In this document: positions 1 to 7,038 of the stretch, piece by piece | Numbering within the stretch: position 1 is the first letter of the stretch | Layout: each line of letters begins with the position of its first letter | From: Nitrosarchaeum sp. | GTDB lineage: Archaea > Thermoproteota > Nitrososphaeria > Nitrososphaerales > Nitrosopumilaceae | Assembly: GCA_013140415.1 (NCBI GenBank) | Contig: JABFSW010000045.1 | Location: 1-9,244, forward strand | Reading direction: 5' to 3' | DNA length: 9,244 bases | Position numbers and translations under genes: made by a program | Notes under the pieces: model-generated | The model's database searches: none | What the model was told of the DNA's origin: nothing | The model's input: the letters and a program-made list of their open reading frames with translations, nothing else

Positions 1-69
1 AATAATCTAAGAGGGCTCGGAGGGCTTCGATCCCTCGACCTAGCGGTTCGAAGCCGCTCGCACTATCCA
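1..69 (+). tRNA. 3' part of a tRNA, probably tRNA-Arg(UCG), cut by the window edge
   Basis: A canonical T-arm is visible: stem 42-46 pairs with 54-58 around the loop TTCGAAG. Upstream, GAGGG (20-24) pairs perfectly with CCCTC (32-36) around the seven-base loop CTTCGAT. Read as an anticodon arm, this has T at position 33, anticodon TCG (27-29) and A at 37, with a five-base variable region (37-41). That fits a class I tRNA-Arg(UCG). The 3' acceptor strand would be 59-65, the discriminator T66 and an encoded CCA 67-69. Bases 1-19 do not form a normal D-arm: GCTC (15-18) would need GAGC within reach, and none is visible. The D-arm therefore either carries an intron or is atypical. The 5' acceptor half lies outside the window. 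An alternative reading is a class II tRNA with 20-36 as the variable arm. Confidence 0.62.
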
Positions 70-97
70 GGCTGTGCAACGAGTCCAAACAAGTAAG

Positions 98-105
98 AAT
101 TTAAC
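98..105 (+). promoter_or_regulatory. TATA box of the aminotransferase gene
   Basis: The AT-rich box AATTTAAC is centred about 29 bases upstream of the TTG at 131. This is the spacing expected for an archaeal promoter driving a leaderless transcript that begins at or next to that start codon. It supports a start at 131 rather than the upstream GTG at 74, which lies only five bases from the tRNA end. Confidence 0.5.
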
Positions 106-130
106 AGGCCTAAATATTTGTCTAGATGCT

Positions 131-1306
131 TTGAAAATATCAAAGAAAGTGGCAGGTGTTGAATATGCAATTAGGGATATTGTTCTAGCTGCAAGAAAAG
201 TTGAACAAAAAGGAATGAAAGTGGATTATCTTAACATTGGTGATCCTGTACAATTTGGTTTTCAACCTCCTGATAATGTAAAAGAAGCAATGATTAATGC
301 AATAAGAAAAGGAGAAAACTATTACTCTGCATCAGAAGGTCTCAAGGAACTACGAGTAGAAATTGCAAAAAAAGAAAATGCAAAGGGACTATCAATTTCA
401 TCTGATGATATTCTAATTACAAATGGTGTCTCTGAAGGACTTGATATGGTAATATCGTCAATTGTTGAAGAAGGCGATGAAGTACTATTACCTGGACCTT
501 ACTATCCACCATATGCCTCATACGTCAGACTACACGGTGGAATTCCTGTAGAGTTTGCAGTTGATTTGGATAATTCTACACCTGATATTGATGATATTAA
601 ATCAAAGATTACCTCAAAAACTATTGCCATTTGTTTGATTAGTCCAAACAATCCAACTGGTGTTGTATTTAATGAATCATCACTTAAAAAATTAGTTGAA
701 ATTGCAAATCAACATAACCTCTACATAATCTGTGATGAAATTTATGATCAAATAGTCTTTGATCAAAAATTTATAGGAATTGGTAAAGTAGCAAAAGATT
801 CACCTGTCATTGTTCTTAATGGATTCTCCAAAGTTCATCTAATGTCTGGATGGAGAATTGGTTACATTGCGTTTAATCAATCCCCAAAACTTGATGCATT
901 GCGAGAAAATCTTCCAAAACTTGCCAGAGTAAGAATTGCTACAAATCTTCCAGTTCAGCATGCAGCATTAGAATCACTGCGAGGACCTCAAGGATACATC
1001 TCTGAATTTGTATCTGAATTAAAAAAGCGAAGAGACTTGGTTGTAAAAAGACTAAATTCGATGCCAGGTTTGTATTGTCCCAATCCACAAGGTGCATTTT
1101 ATGCTTTTCCAAAGATTGAAGATAATAAATTTGGGACTGATAAAGAATTTGTACAAAAACTTCTAGAATCAAAAGGAGTACTAACAGTACATGGTTCTGG
1201 CTTTGGAGAAAAATATGGTAGTGGACATTTTAGACTAGTCTATCTACCCAGTCTTGAAATTTTAGATTCAGCAATGAACAAGATTGAAGAGTTTGTCAGT
1301 CAATAA
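131..1306 (+). CDS. PLP-dependent class I/II aminotransferase (alanine/aspartate aminotransferase-like)
   Basis: This is a fold-type I aminotransferase that transfers an amino group between an amino acid and a 2-oxo acid in the cytoplasm. From the TTG at 131 the protein is 391 residues, the normal family length. Visible motifs, in order: ITNGVSEGLD (phosphate-binding region), PGPYYPPY, SPNNPTG (Asn binding the PLP oxygen), CDEIYD (Asp202 contacting the pyridine nitrogen), SKVHLMSGWRIGY with the Schiff-base lysine at about residue 234, and FRLVYLP with the substrate-carboxylate arginine at about 368. The motif spelling resembles the AlaT/AspC subgroup, but substrate cannot be read from sequence. 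The frame is open upstream to a GTG at 74, giving 19 more residues, but that extension does not look conserved and the TATA box at 98-105 favours 131. The 3' end overlaps the convergent PPOX gene by seven bases. Confidence 0.93.
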   Translation: MKISKKVAGVEYAIRDIVLAARKVEQKGMKVDYLNIGDPVQFGFQPPDNVKEAMINAIRKGENYYSASEGLKELRVEIAKKENAKGLSISSDDILITNGVSEGLDMVISSIVEEGDEVLLPGPYYPPYASYVRLHGGIPVEFAVDLDNSTPDIDDIKSKITSKTIAICLISPNNPTGVVFNESSLKKLVEIANQHNLYIICDEIYDQIVFDQKFIGIGKVAKDSPVIVLNGFSKVHLMSGWRIGYIAFNQSPKLDALRENLPKLARVRIATNLPVQHAALESLRGPQGYISEFVSELKKRRDLVVKRLNSMPGLYCPNPQGAFYAFPKIEDNKFGTDKEFVQKLLESKGVLTVHGSGFGEKYGSGHFRLVYLPSLEILDSAMNKIEEFVSQ

Positions 1307-1698
1307 TTCCAAGTGGATAACTTTACTGGAGTTATCTCTATGATACAATCAGTATCATCTAGTAGATCTATTGCCGATTTGTTTTGCATGTTTTTGAAAT
1401 ATCTTGCAAGTATTTTTTTTGCAATCTGCTTTACTTTGTTATCTTCTAAAATGATATTTGCATTTCCCTGACCCATTACACCATATATTGGAGAATTAAC
1501 TCCCACATCTACACAAAATGCAACTTTGTTGTTTTTCTTTACATTTTTTGCCTTTTGGGTTCTAGTGTTTGTGCCGATGTAGATTCTTTTTGAACTATAC
1601 ATATACCAAACAGGTACTATGTGTGGAGTTTTGCTACTTCCTATAGTTGTAAAATGTAAAACTTTTTGAGTTTTTAAAAATTCATCTCTGCGATTCAT
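1300..1698 (-). CDS. Pyridoxamine 5'-phosphate oxidase-like flavin/F420-binding protein
   Basis: This 132-residue protein fits the split beta-barrel PPOX superfamily, whose members bind FMN, F420 or heme as dimers. Recognisable features are the N-terminal helix followed by LHFTTIGSSKTPHIVPVWY (first strands, with the typical T-x-G-x-PH-x-xP-x-W spacing), the IYIGTNTRTQKAKN segment that would contact the cofactor phosphate, a VAFCVDV strand and a GVMGQGNA strand. Length and motif order match the small FDOR-B/PPOX proteins, which in archaea and actinobacteria often use F420. It is the last gene of a three-gene unit whose first gene is an F420:NADP reductase, which favours F420 as cofactor (inference). 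Its ATG at 1698 overlaps the end of the upstream membrane-protein gene by 17 bases, suggesting translational coupling. The true substrate is unknown. Confidence 0.8.
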   Translation of the reverse strand: MNRRDEFLKTQKVLHFTTIGSSKTPHIVPVWYMYSSKRIYIGTNTRTQKAKNVKKNNKVAFCVDVGVNSPIYGVMGQGNANIILEDNKVKQIAKKILARYFKNMQNKSAIDLLDDTDCIIEITPVKLSTWNY

Positions 1699-1915
1699 GT
1701 TTTCTAAATCCTACTAGTATCATAAAAACACCAAAGCTAATCATACCTATTGATACTTTCTCATTGGTAAATTCTGAATTTACAATAAAATCCTCTACAA
1801 ATTCTGGACCCCAGAGTATTACTTGTCTGACAAGAACAATTCCTGCCATAATTAGAAAAAGTACACCAATTGCAGTATACCAATTTCTCCCTCGTCTATA
1901 ATATTCGTGGCTCAT
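1682..1915 (-). CDS. Small two-helix membrane protein, unknown function
   Basis: I do not recognise a named family. From the ATG at 1915 the protein is 77 residues; a TTG at 1924 would add three. It has a short charged N-terminus (HEYYRRGRN), a hydrophobic helix at about residues 12-33, a short loop containing acidic residues (GPEFVEDF), and a second hydrophobic helix at about residues 55-71 followed by a basic tail (RKHESQR). The positive charges at both ends predict both termini on the cytoplasmic side. It sits between the F420:NADP reductase gene (17 bases from that stop to this ATG) and the PPOX gene (17-base overlap), so the three are almost certainly cotranscribed. A role as membrane partner of one of these enzymes is possible but not shown by sequence. 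Confidence 0.72.
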   Translation of the reverse strand: MSHEYYRRGRNWYTAIGVLFLIMAGIVLVRQVILWGPEFVEDFIVNSEFTNEKVSIGMISFGVFMILVGFRKHESQR

Positions 1916-1932
1916 CACTAACAAAATTATAC

Positions 1933-2604
1933 TTAGATAATTTTGATACCTGGATTTTTTATCTTGTTTCTTATCATTGCATTTAGCAATAACGGTGTTG
2001 AAATTTCTGCAAGATATGATAATTCTCCCGGCCCCAAGTAGATTGGTCTTAATCCTTTAATTTCATTAATCAAACCATTTACCACTTCAATTGATTCTTT
2101 ATCATCACCACATACAAAAATATCATAATCAAGTATCATTGTTGGATTGACAAGTTTCTTTTCAGAAATAACATGAAATGCAGAAACTAGTTTTGATTTG
2201 TTTTTCATATATTTTAAAACAAGTTGATATGAAAATGGTTTGTTTTCTTTAATTGGAATAAATTCAAACCCCACATCAGTTTTTACCATTGGAACAATTG
2301 GAGATACAACTACGCAACTATCTTTGACTACAGGTAAAATTTCTGAGCATACAGAATCAATGTTCTCATAAGGAATTGATAAAATCAAAACATCGCTATC
2401 TCTGGCAACTGAAACATTATCGTTTCCTGTAATTGTTCCATTAATTTGTCCAAATGATTCTTTTGCAAGATTTGTGTATTCTTTTGCAGATTCTGATGCT
2501 CTTGCGGCATCTCTGGAACCGACTATTACATTATGATTTTGAGACCATCTAAGAGCAAAACCTTTTCCCATTCCTCCAGTTCCGCCAATAATCCCAATTT
2601 TCAT
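1933..2604 (-). CDS. npdG: F420-dependent NADP reductase (NADPH:F420 oxidoreductase)
   Basis: The enzyme moves hydride between reduced coenzyme F420 and NADP+ in the cytoplasm. The 223-residue length matches archaeal Fno/NpdG proteins. The N-terminus MKIGIIGGTGGMGKGFA is a Rossmann dinucleotide motif starting at residue 1, and VGSRD (about 28-32) supplies the Ser-Arg pair that in this family binds the 2'-phosphate of NADP. Further family-like segments are DVLILSIPYENI, the VVSPIVPM strand, VSAFHVISEK, and the C-terminal GPGELSYLAEISTPLLLNAMI helix region near the F420 site. It is the first gene of a unit with a small membrane protein and a PPOX protein. It diverges from the histidine-phosphatase gene across only 50 bases, so the two promoters share that gap. 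A plain NADP-binding oxidoreductase is the alternative. Confidence 0.88.
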   Translation of the reverse strand: MKIGIIGGTGGMGKGFALRWSQNHNVIVGSRDAARASESAKEYTNLAKESFGQINGTITGNDNVSVARDSDVLILSIPYENIDSVCSEILPVVKDSCVVVSPIVPMVKTDVGFEFIPIKENKPFSYQLVLKYMKNKSKLVSAFHVISEKKLVNPTMILDYDIFVCGDDKESIEVVNGLINEIKGLRPIYLGPGELSYLAEISTPLLLNAMIRNKIKNPGIKII

Positions 2605-2622
2605 GATATTGTCCTGAGAATC

Positions 2623-2640
2623 TTATTATTATCTTTATTT
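2623..2640. promoter_or_regulatory. Shared AT-rich box between two divergent genes
   Basis: The 50-base gap between the reductase start (2604, - strand) and the phosphatase start (2655, + strand) has one AT-only stretch at about 2622-2640. It lies about 15-32 bases upstream of the + start and about 19-36 bases upstream of the - start. TATA boxes for both directions must therefore overlap here, so the two genes may compete for or share TBP/TFB binding (inference). Confidence 0.4.
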
Positions 2641-2654
2641 GACATTCGATCAGA

Positions 2655-3278
2655 TTGGGCTCAATTATTTTTCTGAGACATGGTCAGGCAAAAAATAATC
2701 TCGAAAGAATTCTAACTGGAAGAACTCCAGGTGTACCATTAACTGAAAAGGGAATTGATCAAGCAGAAAAGGCAGCAAAATTCTTAGAACACATGAATAT
2801 CTCTGCAATTTATTCTAGTCCTATTGAAAGAGCAAGACACACTGCAGAAATTGTTGGCAAACACAATTCCCTTGATGTAACAATTGATGATAGACTAATT
2901 GAACTTGACATGGGAAAATTTACTGGTGTGCCATACGATGAAATCTTTACCAGTCATGGTAATGTTTTTATGAAATTCTATAATGGTGAATTAGAAATTG
3001 CTCATAACGGTGTTGAGACTTTCTCAGAAGTAAAAAAACGTATACTAGGTATTGTAGATCATGTCATTGAAAATCATCCTGATCAAAACGTTGTACTTGT
3101 AACTCATATGGACCCAATCAAAGCAATGCTATCTACTGTAGTAGATCTTACACCTACGAATCTATTTGAATTAATTATTGCAAATGCATCTCTGAACATC
3201 TTTAGAGAATACAAACGTAAATTTTCAATTTCTGGACTTAATGTAATGGATCCGTCGCGTTTCAATCAAGACTGGTAG
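2655..3278 (+). CDS. Histidine phosphatase family protein (phosphoglycerate mutase-like)
   Basis: This is a cytoplasmic phosphatase or mutase using a phospho-histidine intermediate. The signature FLRHGQAKNN starts at residue 6 with catalytic His9, and Arg8 belongs to the phosphate pocket. GVPLTEKGIDQAE, IYSSPIERARHTA (Arg59/Arg61 region), IELDMGKFTG (Glu83 as probable acid/base) and VVLVTHMDPIKA with the second catalytic His151 follow in the expected order. At 207 residues it matches cofactor-dependent PGM-like phosphatases. The start is a TTG at 2655, and the RHG motif at residue 8 leaves no room for a later start. Specificity (phosphoglycerate, phosphosugar, cobalamin precursor or other) cannot be told from motifs. 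It is followed by the oxidase operon promoter and seems independent of that operon. Confidence 0.88.
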   Translation: MGSIIFLRHGQAKNNLERILTGRTPGVPLTEKGIDQAEKAAKFLEHMNISAIYSSPIERARHTAEIVGKHNSLDVTIDDRLIELDMGKFTGVPYDEIFTSHGNVFMKFYNGELEIAHNGVETFSEVKKRILGIVDHVIENHPDQNVVLVTHMDPIKAMLSTVVDLTPTNLFELIIANASLNIFREYKRKFSISGLNVMDPSRFNQDW

Positions 3279-3283
3279 ATAGT

Positions 3284-3303
3284 AATCTTGAAAACCCTTA
3301 AAT
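3284..3303 (+). promoter_or_regulatory. Oxidase operon promoter (BRE/TATA)
   Basis: The sequence AATCTTGAAAACCCTTAAAT precedes the first oxidase gene. AAAACCC resembles a BRE and TTAAAT (3298-3303) the TATA element. The expected transcription start falls at about 3326, giving a leader of roughly 6-10 bases before the ATG at 3335. Eighteen of its 20 bases match the promoter of the SRPBCC gene at 7605-7624. Confidence 0.55.
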
Positions 3304-3334
3304 AGAAATCACAGGTCACGTCTGTCAATCGCTA

Positions 3335-3598
3335 ATGAAGAGTATACTTGGTCTATTCTTAGTATTGGCAATTTTAGTAATCATTCCAGCAGCAGATTAC
3401 GTCTTTGCCGCAGGTGATGAACCTGAAGGCTATCTTGATCGTAGAGTAGTAATTTGGAATTTATTTTATCGAATGATGACTGTAGCATTTACGGTTGGTG
3501 CAGTGGTATCTGGAACTATAATCTGGTTATGTTGGAGATTCAGAGAATCTAATCCAAAGGCCACTCCAACTCCCTATGAAAAGGAAGGAGTATGGTAA
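3335..3598 (+). CDS. N-terminal membrane segment of cytochrome c oxidase subunit II, as a separate gene
   Basis: This 87-residue protein has a signal-like hydrophobic N-terminus (about 4-24) ending in YVFAAG, a likely cleavage region. A short extracytoplasmic stretch (GDEPEGYLDRR) follows, then a membrane helix at about 45-67 ending in WLCWRFRESNP. The helix ending in an aromatic-rich segment plus RFR resembles the end of the first transmembrane helix of ordinary subunit II (compare WVFRYR types). Normal subunit II has two membrane helices before the CuA domain; here the first is in this gene and the second in the next. The stop is followed after one base by the ATG of the CuA gene. A GGAAGGAG ribosome-binding site for that gene sits in the last codons of this one. 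Function as half of subunit II is inferred from context and order. Confidence 0.82.
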   Translation: MKSILGLFLVLAILVIIPAADYVFAAGDEPEGYLDRRVVIWNLFYRMMTVAFTVGAVVSGTIIWLCWRFRESNPKATPTPYEKEGVW

Positions 3599-3599
3599 A

Positions 3600-4037
3600 A
3601 TGGGACATCATTCTAACTGGCCTGAATGGGTTTATGTTGGCGTTGTAATAGCTTTGATGTGTTGGGTAGGCGCAGAAGCATGGAATGCCGAAAGATTAGT
3701 TGAACATATTCCAGCAGATGCCGAAGTTATCAAAGTAACAGGACAACAATGGTTCTGGTCATTTGAACATGAAGATGGAACAAAAGAAATTGGTGAACTA
3801 CATGTCAAAGTCGGGAAAGCATACAAGTTTGAAATAATGTCAAAAGATGTTAATCATTCATTTAACATTCATGATTATGTAGTATTGTTAGATGCAATAC
3901 CTGGAAGAGTTAACACAGTATGGTTTGCACCAATGGAAGTTGGAGAACATGACATTCAATGCAGAGAATATTGTGGACTAATTCACTATAACATGCGTGG
4001 TAAACTAATTGTGGAGGAGGCAGAACCGTCATCTTGA
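3600..4037 (+). CDS. coxB: Cytochrome c oxidase subunit II, CuA-domain part
   Basis: This gene carries the electron-entry subunit of the terminal oxidase. From the ATG at 3600 it is 145 residues: a single membrane helix at about 8-26 and then the CuA cupredoxin domain on the outside. All CuA ligands are present: His86 in DVNHSF, and Cys121, Glu123, Cys125, His129 and Met132 in the block CREYCGLIHYNM. The aromatic electron-entry segment GQQWFWSFE (about 48-56) and the DAIPGRVN segment are typical of subunit II. An upstream in-frame ATG at 3576 overlaps the preceding gene, but the AAGGAAGGAG site ending about ten bases before 3600 fits 3600 as the start. The protein must pair with the small upstream product to give the usual two-helix subunit. 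Subunit I follows after 43 bases. Confidence 0.93.
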   Translation: MGHHSNWPEWVYVGVVIALMCWVGAEAWNAERLVEHIPADAEVIKVTGQQWFWSFEHEDGTKEIGELHVKVGKAYKFEIMSKDVNHSFNIHDYVVLLDAIPGRVNTVWFAPMEVGEHDIQCREYCGLIHYNMRGKLIVEEAEPSS

Positions 4038-4080
4038 TGCTAACCCTTTTATCCAAACTTTCAAGTGAGGAGAATTACTA

Positions 4081-5619
<1,539 letters not shown>

Positions 5620-5630
5620 GAGAATATGAA

Positions 5631-6593
5631 ATGAGTCAACACAACCAAGAAATTTACAGAACAACTTCATCAAGGACTGGAAAAATGATGGCAATAATGC
5701 TAGGCATTTGCATTGTTGGCGGTGTAATTTTCTTTAGCATGTGGGATTACTGGACATCTACTCCAGCTGCAGTAGTTGCTCAAATGGCAGGCGAATCTGA
5801 ACATAAACTTGCACCAGGTGTAGCAACTGGAAAACACATGGAAGTGACTCTGAACTTTATTGAATCATCTGATTTTAGAACTCTAGCATTTAATGCATTA
5901 CCTGGTGAAGAAGGACACAATCCAACAATTAATGCAAATGTAGGTGATGAAGTTGTCTTTAATGTTGCAAATGCTGGTAAATCATTTCATGCATTTGGTG
6001 TAACAAAAGCAAATGAAGGATTTGCTGGAATTATTCCAGGAACTGAAGTTTCAAGTGCAAATAATCCACTAAAACCAGGTCAAAATGGAATGTCAGAATT
6101 TATTCCATCTGAGGAAGGAACCTATTACTATATCTGTACAGTTCCAGGTCACAGAGATCAAGGAATGGTTGGAGAGATTATTGTAGGTGCAGCCCAAACA
6201 GGAGAAGCTCCAAAGGCAGCAGCCCCAACTGGAGTTCATCATGATTTTAGTATAGATTTTATTGAATCATCTGATTTTAGAACTCTAGCATTTAATGCAT
6301 TACCTGGTGAAGAAGGACACAATCCAGAATTGAAAGTAAAATCTGGCGATGAAATTACTTTCTCTGCCGTAAATGCTGGTAAATCATTTCATGCATTTGG
6401 TATTGTCTCAGATCCAGAAAATTTCAATAATGTACTTTGGAATTCTGCTATTGCAGCTGCATCAAACCCACTAAAACCAGGTGAAAGTGGAAGTGTCACC
6501 TTTGTTGCAGGTGCTCCAGGAACTTACTACTACATTTGTACCGTTCCAGGACATGCATTGCAAGGAATGCAAGGTTCATTCATAGTGGAATAG
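5631..6593 (+). CDS. Membrane-anchored protein with two tandem blue-copper (plastocyanin-like) domains
   Basis: This is probably the electron carrier feeding CuA of the oxidase, replacing cytochrome c as expected in ammonia-oxidising archaea (inference). A short cytoplasmic N-terminus precedes one membrane helix (about 19-37). A spacer leads to cupredoxin domain 1 (about 70-186), an Ala/Pro-rich linker (187-202) and domain 2 (about 203-320). Both type 1 copper sites are complete: His120, Cys169, His174, Met179, and His254, Cys303, His308, Met313. The offset is exactly 134 residues throughout, so there is no net length change between the copies. The segment from FIESSDFRTL to EEGHNP is identical in both. 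The TAGGAGA ribosome-binding site overlaps the stop codon of subunit I. The ATG at 5626 is out of frame and gives only two codons. The heme synthase gene starts one base after this stop. Confidence 0.93.
   Translation: MSQHNQEIYRTTSSRTGKMMAIMLGICIVGGVIFFSMWDYWTSTPAAVVAQMAGESEHKLAPGVATGKHMEVTLNFIESSDFRTLAFNALPGEEGHNPTINANVGDEVVFNVANAGKSFHAFGVTKANEGFAGIIPGTEVSSANNPLKPGQNGMSEFIPSEEGTYYYICTVPGHRDQGMVGEIIVGAAQTGEAPKAAAPTGVHHDFSIDFIESSDFRTLAFNALPGEEGHNPELKVKSGDEITFSAVNAGKSFHAFGIVSDPENFNNVLWNSAIAAASNPLKPGESGSVTFVAGAPGTYYYICTVPGHALQGMQGSFIVE
5856..5924 (+). repeat. Direct repeat, copy 1 (69 bases, within cupredoxin domain 1)
   Basis: All 69 bases, including third codon positions, are identical to 6258-6326. 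The distance between copies is 402 bases (134 codons). A second identical block of 31 bases (5969-5999 and 6371-6401) has the same offset, while the sequence between and after the blocks has diverged. Confidence 0.97.
6258..6326 (+). repeat. Direct repeat, copy 2 (69 bases, within cupredoxin domain 2)
   Basis: This is the partner of 5856-5924. It encodes the same peptide, running from FIESSDFRTL to EEGHNP, at the start of the second blue-copper domain. Confidence 0.97.
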
Positions 6594-6594
6594 T

Positions 6595-7038
6595 TTGGCA
6601 TTACAATATCTTGCATTGGCAGCTCTGATTGTTTTGTATTCTTTGATGTTTATCGGCGGATATGTTTCCTCAGCTGGACTTGGCTTGACATGTCCTGAAT
6701 GGCCACTATGTCCAAATGGAATAATGCCAAATGAAGAATATTTCATTGAATGGACTCATAGACTAATTGCTGCAACTACTGGTGCTCTTGTAATTGCTAC
6801 TGCAATAGGTAGTTGGATTAACAAAAATGCTGGTAGAAAAATTAAATTTACTAGTACTTTTGCAGCAACGCTTGTAGTTACACAAATTACTCTTGGTGCC
6901 TTGGTAATTGATCTAAAACTACATGCTGTACTTGTTGCAATTCACTTGGGAGTTGGAATACTATTGTTTTCAATGGTTTTGCTAACTACATTGTTTGCAT
7001 TTAGAATTGCAAAAAAACCGATCGAATCTACGCTCTAG
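6595..7038 (+). CDS. ctaA: Heme A synthase, half-size archaeal CtaA/COX15 type
   Basis: This membrane enzyme would oxidise the C8 methyl of heme O to the formyl group of heme A. The 147 residues form four hydrophobic helices, which is half of the eight-helix bacterial and mitochondrial enzyme; four-helix versions are known from archaea such as Aeropyrum. The first helix leads into GGYVSSAGLGLTCPEWPLCP, matching the CtaA signature with the conserved extracellular cysteine pair (Cys33, Cys39). EWTHR (Glu52, His55) holds the conserved acidic residue and heme-ligand histidine, and LHAVLVAIHLGVG gives His110 and His117. The TTG at 6595 starts one base after the blue-copper stop, and no better start is available, so translation is probably coupled. 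Its place in the oxidase operon suggests the oxidase uses an A-type heme (inference). The 3' end overlaps the convergent gene by 11 bases. Confidence 0.87.
   Translation: MALQYLALAALIVLYSLMFIGGYVSSAGLGLTCPEWPLCPNGIMPNEEYFIEWTHRLIAATTGALVIATAIGSWINKNAGRKIKFTSTFAATLVVTQITLGALVIDLKLHAVLVAIHLGVGILLFSMVLLTTLFAFRIAKKPIESTL
7011..7017 (-). terminator. T-rich terminator of the convergent membrane-protein gene
   Basis: On the - strand a run of seven T begins 11 bases after the stop of the gene at 7028-7552. Oligo-T tracts are the usual intrinsic termination signal in archaea. The tract lies inside the 3' end of the heme synthase gene. Confidence 0.45.

Noticed and set aside
74..130. GTG start at 74 extending the aminotransferase by 19 residues
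   Set aside because: It would begin five bases after the tRNA and overlap the TATA box; the leaderless TTG at 131 fits promoter spacing and family length better.
939..1172. A 77-codon open frame on the - strand inside the aminotransferase gene
   Set aside because: It lies wholly antisense to conserved aminotransferase motifs, has no recognisable domain and has no promoter-like sequence.
3576..3599. Upstream ATG for the CuA subunit, overlapping the preceding gene
   Set aside because: The ribosome-binding site GGAAGGAG lies within this extension and is well placed for the ATG at 3600; the added residues are only charged linker.
3632..3826. A 64-codon open frame on the - strand inside the CuA subunit gene
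   Set aside because: It is antisense to well-conserved subunit II sequence, and its Ser/Thr/Pro-rich product is typical of a shadow frame.
5856..6401. Repeats in the blue-copper gene as an assembly artefact
   Set aside because: The two domains differ elsewhere, keep frame and ligand spacing exactly, and both are complete, so a collapsed or duplicated assembly is unlikely.
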